Source of the DNA: Phycisphaerae bacterium
GTDB lineage: Bacteria; Planctomycetota; Phycisphaerae; Sedimentisphaerales; Anaerobacaceae
Length of the DNA: 64,000 nt
NCBI GenBank assembly: GCA_012744475.1
Contig: JAAYBV010000007.1
Coordinates: 26,972-90,971 of the forward strand
Direction: 5' to 3'
The translations under genes and the position numbers were made by a program. The notes under the pieces are model-generated. The model was not told the origin of the DNA. It ran no database searches and saw only the letters and a list, made by a program, of their open reading frames with translations. Below are positions 16,744 to 25,542 of the stretch, one piece after another; the stretch's first letter is position 1; every line of letters starts with the position of its first letter.

Positions 16744-19404
16744 ATGCGGAGGATAGTCCAGCAAATCGCGTTCGTCGCGGCGTGTCTGCTCGCCGCCGTC
16801 ACCCCTGCCACCGCCCAGCGCACCGTCTACGTCGATAACGATGGACCTGCCGACTTCGCCACGATTCAGGCGGCTATCGACGCCGCGTCGGATGGCGACA
16901 CGATCCTCATCGCCTCGGGCACCTATACAGGCGACGGCAATCGCGACATCGACTTCAAGGGCAAGGCCATCACCGTAGAAGGCCGAGATGGTCCGGAGAC
17001 TTGCATTGTCGACGCTGGCGGACGGCAGTACGTCAACAATCCGGAGGCTGAACCGGAACTTCATCGGGGATTCTATTTCCACAGGGGCGAAGACGCCAAC
17101 TCGATGGTCCGGGGCTTGACCATTACCGGTGGGTATTTGCGTTGGGATGGTGGGGGCGGCATCTGCTGCGAGGGCGCAAGTCCCCAGATTATCACCTGTG
17201 TCGTGACGGCCAACGTGGCCCGCTGGGGCGGTGGTATAGCGATAACCGATTCGAATGCGGTGATCGTCGATTGCACAATCTCGGATAACATGGCCTCCTT
17301 CTACCCCTGGAACAGGACCGGGGGCGGCTCCGCTGGCGGGATCTCCATGGCCGGTGGAAATGTGACCATGCTCAATTGTCTTATCGTGGGCAACTTCGCC
17401 AGCGATGATGGCGGCGGCATCCGCACTGGTCGATGCGATTTCGTCCTCCGCAACTGCACGATCAGCGAGAATCGGGCACGCTCTCGGGGGGCAGGCCTGT
17501 ACTGCGCGAGCGAGTCGTCAAATACCGGCATGCTTGACAACTGTATCCTGTGGGCCAACAAAAGCGTGAATGGCTACTCCAACGAAATCGGCTTTCTCGG
17601 CGGCATTCTGGGGTCGCCTCATCTGGAGTTGAACCATTCCGTCGTACAAGACCACGGAGATCATCTTGCCACCAGGATATACGGCACCTGGACAGGGACC
17701 GATCCATGCTTTGTCCGACCAGGCTACTGGGACCCGAACGGAACTCCAGGCCGATTGGACGATTTCTGGGTCGATGGAGATTTCCATCTCAGGAGCCAGG
17801 CCGGTCGTTGGGACCAGGAGACTGAGAGTTGGGTCCAGGATGATGTCACCAGCGCTTGCATCGACGCCGGCGATCCGTGTTCTGCTATGAGCGATGAGCC
17901 CTTCCCTAACGGTGGCGTCATCAATCTGGGCGCTTATGGCGGAACTGCCGAAGCGAGCAAATCGTATCCGGGTATCACCCGAGTGCTGTACGTGGACGAC
18001 GACATCGCCACTGGCGGTGATGGCTCATCCTGGTCCAGCGCCTACCGGTATCTACAGGACGCCCTGGCTCAGGCAAGTCTCTGGGAGGGCCCTGTCGAGA
18101 TCCGCGTGGCTCAAGGCCGCTACACCCCGGACCAGGGGGCTTTCGTCACACTCGGGGATCGCGAAGCCGTATTCCAAATGGCAGGAAGGATGACACTCCT
18201 TGGCGCCTACGGCGGTGCGATGGCACCCGACCCGAACGAAAGAAATGTCGATCGGCATGAGACGGTGCTCAGCGGTGATTTGGAGAACAACGACGAGCCC
18301 ACAATGCTGCCGCTCAATCTGCCCGCGGATTCTTCCCGAGCCGACAACAGTCATAGCATCATAGCAATGACAGGATCCGAACTGTTCCCTTGCGTCTTGG
18401 ACGGATTCAGGGTCGATTCGGCAGGAGAATCCGCCGCCCTCTCTATCAGCCTCTTCTATCCATCGATCAAGAACTGCGCCTTCATCAACAACGTAGCTGG
18501 CGCCGTCACTGTAGACCTCCTTGATGGTGGACATCCTCACTTTGTCAATTGCCGGTTCTTGCGGAACACCGCCCCCGACGGCGCTGCCATCTACACCAGT
18601 GGCGGAACGCGAGAGCCAAGCCCGACCAGGTTTACTCTAAGAGAATGCACTTTCACGGACAACCGCGCCGTCGAGTCTGGCGGAGCGATCGTTCTGCGCA
18701 CGTACAAAACATCTTCCCTTCAGGACTGTGTGTTCTTGCGAAATTCAGCGCGTTTGGGGGGTGCTGTCTTCCTCGCATCAGAGGAAACAGCCAACATGGC
18801 CAACTGCCTTCTTGCCGGCAATTGGGCGGCGAAATCTGGCGGCGGCGTATACCTTGAAGGAACGCAGTTGAATGCCAAATCCTGCACCTTCGCAGACAAT
18901 CGAGCAACGACAGGGAGAGCCGTGGCAAGTCCGTATGCCATCGGCTCATCCGCCGCTAGTATTGCGGCCGTTGGCTTAATCGTTCGAGATGGGGGAGACG
19001 AACTATCGAATGTTCACCACTTAGTGAGCAGACGGTACGGTATGGACGGGAATGTTGCCTTCAGCGACGTTGACGGAGGCATGGCTGGCGAAGGGAACAT
19101 CGATGTCGATCCCCTGTTTGCCAATCCTGGGTATTGGGATGCGAATGGGACGCCGGACGATCCGGGCGACGACTTCTTCGTCGTCGGGGACTACCATCTC
19201 AAGAGCCAGGCTGGGCGATGGGATCCGAACAGTGCGAGTTGGGTGGCAGACGATGTCACCAGTCCCTGTATCGACGCGGGCGACCCGAACAGTCCCATTG
19301 GCGACGAGCCGGAGCCCAACGGCGGGATCATCAACATGGGCGTCTACGGCGGCACCACCGAAGCGAGCAAGTCTGGCTCCGGCGTTGGCACCACCTTGGA
19401 TTAG
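16744..19404 (+). CDS. Secreted right-handed parallel beta-helix protein, internally duplicated
   Basis: An 886-residue exported protein: signal peptide ending near TPATAQ, then YVDNDGPADFATIQAAIDAASDGDTI, the usual opening of a parallel beta-helix. Short coils rich in GGGI, NC and ENRA-type turns follow. The architecture repeats: a second YVDDD opening lies near residue 418, and each half ends in the same module (NPGYWDxNGTP, QAGRWD, DVTSxCIDAGDP, GxYGGTxEASKS) near residues 325-400 and 815-880. Such beta-helices bind or cleave polysaccharides, but no lyase or hydrolase active site is recognised. It has its own promoter. The tail after the second module is only a few residues long. Confidence 0.88.
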   Translation: MRRIVQQIAFVAACLLAAVTPATAQRTVYVDNDGPADFATIQAAIDAASDGDTILIASGTYTGDGNRDIDFKGKAITVEGRDGPETCIVDAGGRQYVNNPEAEPELHRGFYFHRGEDANSMVRGLTITGGYLRWDGGGGICCEGASPQIITCVVTANVARWGGGIAITDSNAVIVDCTISDNMASFYPWNRTGGGSAGGISMAGGNVTMLNCLIVGNFASDDGGGIRTGRCDFVLRNCTISENRARSRGAGLYCASESSNTGMLDNCILWANKSVNGYSNEIGFLGGILGSPHLELNHSVVQDHGDHLATRIYGTWTGTDPCFVRPGYWDPNGTPGRLDDFWVDGDFHLRSQAGRWDQETESWVQDDVTSACIDAGDPCSAMSDEPFPNGGVINLGAYGGTAEASKSYPGITRVLYVDDDIATGGDGSSWSSAYRYLQDALAQASLWEGPVEIRVAQGRYTPDQGAFVTLGDREAVFQMAGRMTLLGAYGGAMAPDPNERNVDRHETVLSGDLENNDEPTMLPLNLPADSSRADNSHSIIAMTGSELFPCVLDGFRVDSAGESAALSISLFYPSIKNCAFINNVAGAVTVDLLDGGHPHFVNCRFLRNTAPDGAAIYTSGGTREPSPTRFTLRECTFTDNRAVESGGAIVLRTYKTSSLQDCVFLRNSARLGGAVFLASEETANMANCLLAGNWAAKSGGGVYLEGTQLNAKSCTFADNRATTGRAVASPYAIGSSAASIAAVGLIVRDGGDELSNVHHLVSRRYGMDGNVAFSDVDGGMAGEGNIDVDPLFANPGYWDANGTPDDPGDDFFVVGDYHLKSQAGRWDPNSASWVADDVTSPCIDAGDPNSPIGDEPEPNGGIINMGVYGGTTEASKSGSGVGTTLD

Positions 19405-19414
19405 CAGCACAGCA

Positions 19415-19498
19415 CGTTTGTAGTGATGCCGTAAGGCATTATGATCTATGCCCCTTCGGCATTGCTCAGGGCAGGCTCTTGCGAGCACACTACGAACG
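19415..19498. repeat. CGTTTGTAGTG inverted repeat between genes
   Basis: CGTTTGTAGTG (19415-19425) is mirrored by CACTACGAACG (19488-19498). Inside are two smaller hairpins on ATGCC/GGCAT arms (ATGCC-GTAA-GGCAT near 19426-19439). It lies 10 bases after the beta-helix gene and could also help end its transcript, though no T-tract follows. Confidence 0.6.
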
Positions 19499-19554
19499 GG
19501 GTCTGCGCCATCTCCGAATGACAATCCACAAACCTTTCTTTGGAGGAATCTCCG

Positions 19555-21123
19555 ATGACCGAGACGATGTATCCCTGCGCTGACGCAGGGGCGAATCATG
19601 ATTCGCCCGCGCTGACCAAGGCCAGGAATGTCTACGAAACGCTGCGACGCACCCGGCCGCGATCGAGACACGACTTGAAGAACTACGTGAAGGTGTTCCT
19701 CGGAATCGACGTGCCGGACGTGCGCATCTGCCCCGACCACAGCAGCCCGATGGACTACCTCTGGCACAGCTTCTCCATTGATGATCGATTATTGATGAAG
19801 GATGATTCAAACCATCTGTCTTCCGCCTCCAATGATCCATCATCAATAATCAATCATCAATCCGGAGACGCCGTCGTCTGGGCCAATCGTGGCGGGGGCA
19901 AGACGGAGCTGGCGGCGGTCGCGACGCTGCTCGACTGCCTGTTCAAGCGCGGCTGCCAGATCCGCATCCTGGGCGGCTCGGGCGAGCAGTCCAGCCGGAT
20001 GTACGAGTACCTCACCGCGTTCCTGCAACGAGGCTTCGCAAGCGCGCTGGAGGGCCCGATCCGCAAAGGCGGCTGCCGCTTCGCCAACGGCGCTGCCGTC
20101 GAGGTGCTGACGCAGTCGGCCACCAGCGTGCGAGGCCAGCACGTGCAGAAGCTGCGCTGCGACGAGGTCGAGCTGTTCGACGAGGACGTGTTCGCAGCCG
20201 CCAAGTTCACCACGCTCAGTAAGCAGAACCTCACCGCGGGCATCGAGCTGATCAGCACCATGCACCGGCCCTACGGAATCATGCAGCGCGAGGTCGCCGC
20301 CGCGACGAAGACGGGCGTACCGGTGTTCAAGTGGTGCCTGTGGGAGACGATCGAGAAGTGCACAGGCCGCAACTGCTCGCAGTGCCCTCTGTGGTCCGAC
20401 TGCCGGGGCAAGGCGAAGCACGCGGCAGGCTACCTGCGGATCGACGACTGCATCGCGCAGATGCGCCGCAGCAGCCGCTCCGGCTGGGAGGCGGAGATGC
20501 TCTGTATCCGGCCCTCGCTCGAGAACGTCGTCTTCAGCGAGTTCGACCCGACCGTTCACGTCAAGCCGGTGGATTACAGTCCCAACCTGCCTCTGTACCG
20601 CACGCTGGACTTCGGTTTCGTCAATCCGTTCGTGTGCCTGTGGATTCAGGTCGATCAGGACGGGATGGTTCGCGTGACCGACGAATACGTCCGCAGCCGG
20701 GCGACGATCGACGCCCATGCCAACGAAATGAAGACGCGCACGCCCTGCCCGGAGGAGCGAGTGGCTGCGACGTTCTGCGATCCGGCGGGCGCCGCCGCCG
20801 GCGACATCACCGGAACCAGCGTCGTGCGAGAGTTGCGCGGCCTCGGGATCGTGACGCGCTACCGCCGGAGCGGCATCGTCGAAGGGATCGAGCTGATCCG
20901 CCGGGCCATCCGCTCCGGCGACGGCCGCAGTTCGCTCGTGGTCTCGCCCCGCTGCTGCCGCCTGATCGAGGCGTTGCAGTGCTACCACTACCCCGACGAC
21001 GGTCCCGCCGCATCCAGCGAGCTGCCCCTCAAAGACGGCGTCCACGACCACCCCATCGACGCCCTGCGCTACTTCTTCGCCAACCATCAGCACCCCCGCC
21101 AAGCCACCACCCGCCGGTATTGA
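19555..21123 (+). CDS. Terminase large-subunit-like ATPase/nuclease, orphan
   Basis: About 522 residues; ATG 19555 has GGAGGA 8-13 bases upstream. The ATPase half has a Walker A-like RGGGKT (residues 112-117) and a CDEVELFD Walker B (about 202-209). The RNase H-like nuclease half shows TLDFGF (351), CDPAG (407) and DHPIDA (498), three acidic clusters as in phage terminases. Between them is a Cys cluster, C-x4-C-x2-C-x5-C (about 267-284), a likely metal site. Phage terminases cut and package DNA, but no portal, capsid, integrase or small terminase gene is nearby. The first 105 residues include two inserted palindromic repeats (19589-19608 and 19777-19861). A domesticated or remnant gene is likely; activity is unknown. 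Confidence 0.8.
   Translation: MTETMYPCADAGANHDSPALTKARNVYETLRRTRPRSRHDLKNYVKVFLGIDVPDVRICPDHSSPMDYLWHSFSIDDRLLMKDDSNHLSSASNDPSSIINHQSGDAVVWANRGGGKTELAAVATLLDCLFKRGCQIRILGGSGEQSSRMYEYLTAFLQRGFASALEGPIRKGGCRFANGAAVEVLTQSATSVRGQHVQKLRCDEVELFDEDVFAAAKFTTLSKQNLTAGIELISTMHRPYGIMQREVAAATKTGVPVFKWCLWETIEKCTGRNCSQCPLWSDCRGKAKHAAGYLRIDDCIAQMRRSSRSGWEAEMLCIRPSLENVVFSEFDPTVHVKPVDYSPNLPLYRTLDFGFVNPFVCLWIQVDQDGMVRVTDEYVRSRATIDAHANEMKTRTPCPEERVAATFCDPAGAAAGDITGTSVVRELRGLGIVTRYRRSGIVEGIELIRRAIRSGDGRSSLVVSPRCCRLIEALQCYHYPDDGPAASSELPLKDGVHDHPIDALRYFFANHQHPRQATTRRY
19589..19608 (+). repeat. Perfect 20-base palindrome inside the terminase-like gene
   Basis: GGGCGAATCATGATTCGCCC is a perfect palindrome in frame, encoding the GANHDSP stretch. 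A degenerate copy lies at 61556-61575. I recall this sequence as a dispersed repeat in other bacterial genomes. Confidence 0.7.
19777..19861 (+). repeat. AT-rich heptad hairpin element inside the terminase-like gene
   Basis: An 85-base inverted repeat with 31-base arms (19777-19807 and 19831-19861). The left arm is built of heptamers ATTGATG, ATCGATT, ATTGATG, AAGGATG; the right arm of CAATGAT, CCATCAT, CAATAAT, CAATCAT. It is far more AT-rich than the gene around it and adds a low-complexity SIDDRLLMKDD...NDPSSIINHQ segment just before the ATPase domain, without breaking the frame. A related element is at 47385-47467. Confidence 0.8.
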
Positions 21124-21251
21124 CCTGCAGGGGCGGCGTCCGCGCCGAGCGTCCGTGAAAGCATCCTGCCACACACGCCTCTCTACGCCTAAGATGGGCC
21201 TTGCCCTCTAAATTGAACGGACACCAAGCCAGAGGTCGGTGACAAATTGTG

Positions 21252-21281
21252 TTGCATTCGACCGGCGGGCATGTGTAGAAT
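21252..21281 (+). promoter_or_regulatory. Sigma-70-type promoter of the LamG gene
   Basis: TTGCAT (21252-21257), an 18-base spacer and TAGAAT (21276-21281). The predicted start near 21288 leaves a leader of about 266 bases. The stretch 21124-21251 upstream shows nothing recognisable. Confidence 0.55.
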
Positions 21282-21287
21282 TGATTT

Positions 21288-21553
21288 CCTGGAGGTATCC
21301 TCACGGGTATTTCCTTCCAGACCTGTGAGGTGATGAAGGAGGTTGGGGCCGCACCCCAAAGGCGGAAGCAGTGACGCGGAGTCCTTCAGTGAATCGGTCG
21401 TGGGTGACAGAGTCCGACGCAGCATCCGGCCGCGCCAGCGGTGCGCGCCGGCCACCCACTACACCCAGAGGCATTCGCTCGACCGGTGCGCATCGGTCGA
21501 ATCACGCGAGCACAGGAATCATCGTCCTGGAACTTCTGTGAAGGAGGATTGAC
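21288..21553 (+). promoter_or_regulatory. Long structured 5' leader (unassigned)
   Basis: The leader can form at least four hairpins: CCTCACGGGT/ACCTGTGAGG (21299-21330), TTGGGG-CCGCA-CCCCAA (21343-21359), a GC-rich one (21426-21451) and TCGACCG/CGGTCGA (21479-21500). It ends in a strong ribosome site, GAAGGAGG, six bases before the ATG. It matches no riboswitch I know. RNA-based control of the LamG gene is inference from length and folding potential. Confidence 0.4.
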
Positions 21554-24505
21554 ATGCACCAGAGACTTCGTAGCGCAGTTCTTGTGGCCTGTGTCGCGGG
21601 CCTGGGCCTGGCGAGCGTCGCCGGGGCGGCAGATCCGAGCCTCGTAGGCTGGTGGCGGTTCGACGAGACTTCCGGCACCGTGGCGGCCGACTCGTCCGGA
21701 AACGGCAACGACGCCACGCTGTACGGCGGCCCGCAATGGGTCACCGGCACCCTGGGCGGCGCCGTTCAGATCGACGGAGGGGATGACTATCTCGAGGCCG
21801 CTCCATCGGAATCGCTGAATGTCACCGGCAGCGCCATCACGTTGACGGCCTGGGTCTACTTCGACGACGTCAGCGTCGTCCAGATCATCCTGGCCAAGGT
21901 GTTCAACAACACGATCCACACCAGCCCGTACTTCTCGTATGGCCTGCACATCCTGTCGAACGGGCGAGGACGATGCTGGCTGTCGCTGAAGAGCAACGCA
22001 GAGTCGTTCGCCATGGCCCCGACCGGAACCGTCACGGCCCAGCGTTGGCACCACATGGCCGGCGTCTACGACGGCGCTCAGATCCGTCTGTACCTCGACG
22101 GCCAGATCGTCGCGACCACCAACGCGACCGGGGACCTCAACGCCTATCCCGACACGATCTATCGCATGGGCAACAACGGCGGCCTGACCGAGCCGATGGG
22201 CGGCATGCTGGACGACATCCGCATCTACAAGAGGACGCTCAGCGAAGCCGAGCTCTACGATGTCATGCAGGGCATCGGGATGGAGACCGAATTCGCCGCC
22301 GACCCCGTCCCGGCCGACGAGGCCGTCGACGTGGCGCGTGACGTCGTGTTGAGCTGGACGCCGGGCGCGTTCGCGGCGACACATGATGTCTACCTCGGCA
22401 CATCCTCCGACGACGTCAACGCCGCCAGCAGGGCCAATCCGCTGGGCGTGCTGGTCAGCCAGGGCCAGGCCGACACGGCGTACAATCCGGTCCCCGGCGC
22501 GCGAGGACTCGACCTGGGTCAGACCTACTACTGGCGCATCGACGAGGTCAACGCGGCGCCCGACAATACGATCTTCAAGGGCGCGGTCTGGAGCTTCACC
22601 AGCGAACCGGTGGCCTATCCCGTCACCGACGTGACGGCGACCGCCTCCGGCACGTATGCCGTCGGGTCGGAACCCGAAAACACGGTCAACGGCTCCGGCC
22701 TGAACGAGAACGACCAGCACTCGATCGACCTGGAGGACATGTGGCTCGGCGTCCCCAATCCCGATGAACCGCTGTGGATTCAATTCGAGTTCGACCGCGC
22801 CTACAAGCTGCACGAGCTCTGGGTCTGGAACTACAACATCGCCTTCGAGGCGACGGTCGGTTTCGGCATCAAGGGTGCGACGGTGGAATACTCCGTCGAC
22901 GGCCAGACCTGGGCAAGCCTCGGTGACGTCGAGCTGGCCCGAGGCCCGGCCACGGCGACCTACACGCACAACACGACGATCAACCTGGGCGGCGTGATGG
23001 CCCGGTTCGTCCGCCTGACCGCCAACAGCGGATACGGCTTCCTCGGTCAGTACGGGCTCAGCGAGGTGCGCTTCTTCTATGTCCCGGTCCAAGCCCGCGA
23101 GCCGCAGCCGGCTCCCGGCGCAACCGATGTCCCGGTCGAGACGATTCTCGACTGGCGCGGCGGACGCGAGGCTGCCTCGCATGAGGTCTTCCTCGGCGCC
23201 GATCCGCAGGTGCTCGCCGTGGTCGACGCCGTCACCGGGACGCAGTATGATCCCGGTACGCTCGATTTGGGAACCACGTACTACTGGAGGGTCGATGAGG
23301 TCAACGAGGCCGGCGACCCGGCCCGGTGGGAGGGCGAGGTCTGGAGCTTCTCCACGCTGGAGTACTTCGTGGTGGACGATTTCGAGAGCTACACCAACGA
23401 CATCGACGCCGGCAAGGCAATCTTCCAAACCTGGATCGACGGCTACGAGGACGACTCAAACGGCTCGCAGGTCGGCTATCTGGACGCCCCGTTCACCGAG
23501 CGTTCGATCGTACACGGCGGGGCGCAGTCCATGCCGCTGCTGTTCGACAACACCTCGGCCGCGACGTCGGTGGCGGATCTGGAGCTCGACGGACAGGATT
23601 GGACACAGGCCGGCATCCAGAGTCTCGTTCTGTTCTTCCGCGGCGACGCCGAAAACACCGGCGGACAGTTCTACGTGGAGATCAACGGCGTCAAGGTTGT
23701 CTACCCTGGTGCGGCTAACGTTTTGACCCGGTCGGTCTGGAAGCAGTGGAACATCGATCTGGCTTCGGTGGGCGGGAACCTGCGCAATGTCACGAGCCTG
23801 AGCGTGGGCGTCGACGGCGGCGGTTCGGGCCTTGTGTACGTTGACGACATCCGGCTGTATCGATCGGCGCCGCCTCTGCCGACGCCGGAGGACCCCGGCA
23901 CAACCGGGCTGCTGGCCTGGTATACGTTTGACAACGGCGCCGTCGACAGCTCCGGCAACGGCTACAACGGCACGCTGCTGGGCGACGCCCAGGCGTTGAA
24001 TGGGCAGTTGGTCCTGGACGGCGTGGACGACGCGGTAACGGTGCCGCGGATCGGCGGGGCATCTGCGACGTTCAGCACGTTCAGCTACGCGATGTGGGTC
24101 AACCCCAGCACGTCTCTGACCTCGATCGCGTATTCCGGCGGGCTGAACAGCGACGGCTGGAGCGCCGGAGGCGTGCACTTCAAGTTCCACAACGGCGTCC
24201 TGAACGTCGGCATCAACGGTCTCGGAACCGGCGACCTCGACGGCACGACCATCGTCCCCGTCAACGCATGGACCCACATCGCTCTGACGGTCTCGCCGAC
24301 GGAGATCGTCATCTACATGAACGGGCAACAGGAGGATTACCGCGCCATCGGCGCACCATTTACCAACCTGACACTGGGCGGAACCCTCGGCGCCTGGAGC
24401 GACAGCGGAACGATTGACCGCGAGATGCCCGGAAAGATGGACGACGTCCGCATCTACGACCGGGCCTTGTCCGCCGGCGAGGTTCTGTACCTGGCCGAGC
24501 TGTAA
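21554..24505 (+). CDS. Secreted LamG/discoidin-type glycan-binding protein
   Basis: 983 residues with a signal peptide ending near VAGAA. An N-terminal LamG/concanavalin-like domain (about 27-240: GWWRFDE, DSSGNGNDATL, WHHMAGVYDG, DDIRIYKRTLS) is followed by an FN3-like segment with TYYWRIDEVN (250-350). A discoidin/F5-8C-like domain comes next (355-515: TVNGSGL, LWIQFEF, FVRLTANS), then a second TYYWRVDEVNEAG segment (516-600). A carbohydrate-binding-like domain opens VDDFESY (600-770) and ends VYVDDIRLYR. A second LamG domain (780-983) ends the protein. No catalytic residues are seen; surface glycan binding or adhesion is inferred. The VYVDDI module also ends the partial gene at the right edge of the window. 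Confidence 0.9.
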   Translation: MHQRLRSAVLVACVAGLGLASVAGAADPSLVGWWRFDETSGTVAADSSGNGNDATLYGGPQWVTGTLGGAVQIDGGDDYLEAAPSESLNVTGSAITLTAWVYFDDVSVVQIILAKVFNNTIHTSPYFSYGLHILSNGRGRCWLSLKSNAESFAMAPTGTVTAQRWHHMAGVYDGAQIRLYLDGQIVATTNATGDLNAYPDTIYRMGNNGGLTEPMGGMLDDIRIYKRTLSEAELYDVMQGIGMETEFAADPVPADEAVDVARDVVLSWTPGAFAATHDVYLGTSSDDVNAASRANPLGVLVSQGQADTAYNPVPGARGLDLGQTYYWRIDEVNAAPDNTIFKGAVWSFTSEPVAYPVTDVTATASGTYAVGSEPENTVNGSGLNENDQHSIDLEDMWLGVPNPDEPLWIQFEFDRAYKLHELWVWNYNIAFEATVGFGIKGATVEYSVDGQTWASLGDVELARGPATATYTHNTTINLGGVMARFVRLTANSGYGFLGQYGLSEVRFFYVPVQAREPQPAPGATDVPVETILDWRGGREAASHEVFLGADPQVLAVVDAVTGTQYDPGTLDLGTTYYWRVDEVNEAGDPARWEGEVWSFSTLEYFVVDDFESYTNDIDAGKAIFQTWIDGYEDDSNGSQVGYLDAPFTERSIVHGGAQSMPLLFDNTSAATSVADLELDGQDWTQAGIQSLVLFFRGDAENTGGQFYVEINGVKVVYPGAANVLTRSVWKQWNIDLASVGGNLRNVTSLSVGVDGGGSGLVYVDDIRLYRSAPPLPTPEDPGTTGLLAWYTFDNGAVDSSGNGYNGTLLGDAQALNGQLVLDGVDDAVTVPRIGGASATFSTFSYAMWVNPSTSLTSIAYSGGLNSDGWSAGGVHFKFHNGVLNVGINGLGTGDLDGTTIVPVNAWTHIALTVSPTEIVIYMNGQQEDYRAIGAPFTNLTLGGTLGAWSDSGTIDREMPGKMDDVRIYDRALSAGEVLYLAEL

Positions 24506-24526
24506 TTTGCAGCATTCGATCACGAC

Positions 24527-24660
24527 GGGTGGCAGCCTCAAAGCGTAGTGCAACGGAGCTTTGGGGATGGTGGACTTGACGGGCGACGTGATGGCAGAAG
24601 GTCGCCTGTGCGCTGAACCATCCCCAATCCCGATCTACATCGGGTTTGAGGCTGCCACCC
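24527..24660. repeat. Inverted pair of the GTGGCAGCCTCAA hairpin element
   Basis: Copy 2 runs GGGTGGCAGCCTCAAA (24527-24542) to GCTTTGGGGATGGT (24558-24571). Copy 3 is inverted, from ACCATCCCC (24617) to TTTGAGGCTGCCACCC (24645-24660). The ends are identical while the stems inside each unit differ. The outer 16-base arms are perfectly complementary. It lies just after the LamG gene. Confidence 0.8.
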
Positions 24661-24736
24661 GGACGCTTCAATGGCTCAGGGGTGCCGATGCCCCAATCTG
24701 TACAAACACCGGCCTACACGCGGCGCGTGGCCGCCC

Positions 24737-24764
24737 TTGCAAAACCGGGCGGACAGGCTATGAT
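24737..24764 (+). promoter_or_regulatory. Sigma-70-type promoter of the acyltransferase-esterase pair
   Basis: TTGCAA (24737-24742), a 16-base spacer and TATGAT (24759-24764); start near 24771, just before the ribosome site of the 24788 gene. Confidence 0.5.
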
Positions 24765-24787
24765 AGCGGCCATGTGAAGGTGGTTTC

Positions 24788-25531
24788 GTGCGTGGTGGCC
24801 CGCTGTTTGAGGTGCGATTGGAAAGCTCGTTGAAGACGTTCGTCCCGCTGACGCGGATCCAGAAGCTCATCGGCAAACGGATGCTGACGTCCAAACGCAC
24901 CAAGCCCTGCTTCTACCTCGAGCGCAAGGCCGACGTCACGGACCTGCTGGCGGCCCGTCACGCGCTGAGCAAACTCCACGGCGTGAAGATCACCAGCAAC
25001 TCATTCCTGATCCACGCGCTGGCCCTGGCGGCCCGGCAGTACCCGCTGGTGCTGGGCCGGCTGCGAAACGACGGCGCGGACGCCTCCCTCGATTCGGCGG
25101 TGATCGACATCCCCGACGAGATCAACGTGGGGTTCGCGGTCAACAGCCCGCAGGGTCTGGTGGTGCCCGTAGTCAAAAACGCCGACCGCAAGACGCTGGC
25201 TCAGATCGCCGACGCGGAGCGGACGCTGACACAAGACGCGCGAAGCAACCGGCTGACTCTCGAAGAGATCGAGGGCGAGACGATCGCGATGAGCAATCTC
25301 GGCGCCTACGACATCGACACGTTCGTCGGCATCGTGCCGCCGGCGGCCAGTACCATCCTCGCGGTGGGCAAGGTGCTGCACTGCATCGTCCCGGCGAACG
25401 GCCATTACGAGGTTCGCAAGCAGATGAGCCTCTCGCTGGCGGTCGATCATCGCATCGCCGACGGCCTGTACGCCGCGAAGTTCCTGAACTACATCGCAGA
25501 CCATCTGAACGATCCCGAACGCCTGAAATAG
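24788..25531 (+). CDS. 2-oxoacid dehydrogenase E2 catalytic-domain protein, no lipoyl domain
   Basis: 247 residues from GTG 24788 (AAGG about five bases upstream). The whole protein matches the E2 acyltransferase (CAT-like) domain: PLTRIQKLIGKRM, NVGFAVNSPQGLVVPVVKNAD, AMSNLGAYDIDTFVGIVPP and the active-site motif VDHRIADG (H-x3-D-G). Normal E2 proteins carry N-terminal lipoyl and E1/E3-binding domains; both are missing, and no E1 or E3 gene is near. It may acylate a CoA-linked or free lipoyl substrate, or have a new acyl acceptor. The esterase gene starts 11 bases downstream, so they probably share a transcript. Confidence 0.85.
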   Translation: MRGGPLFEVRLESSLKTFVPLTRIQKLIGKRMLTSKRTKPCFYLERKADVTDLLAARHALSKLHGVKITSNSFLIHALALAARQYPLVLGRLRNDGADASLDSAVIDIPDEINVGFAVNSPQGLVVPVVKNADRKTLAQIADAERTLTQDARSNRLTLEEIEGETIAMSNLGAYDIDTFVGIVPPAASTILAVGKVLHCIVPANGHYEVRKQMSLSLAVDHRIADGLYAAKFLNYIADHLNDPERLK

Positions 25532-25542
25532 GAGGACTTGCC

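Noticed and set aside
19555..21123. Prophage
   Set aside because: Only one terminase-like gene is present, with no portal, capsid, tail, integrase or attachment repeats around it.
21288..21553. A known riboswitch (cobalamin, c-di-GMP, FMN) in the LamG leader
   Set aside because: The conserved core sequences of these families could not be found; only generic hairpins are visible.
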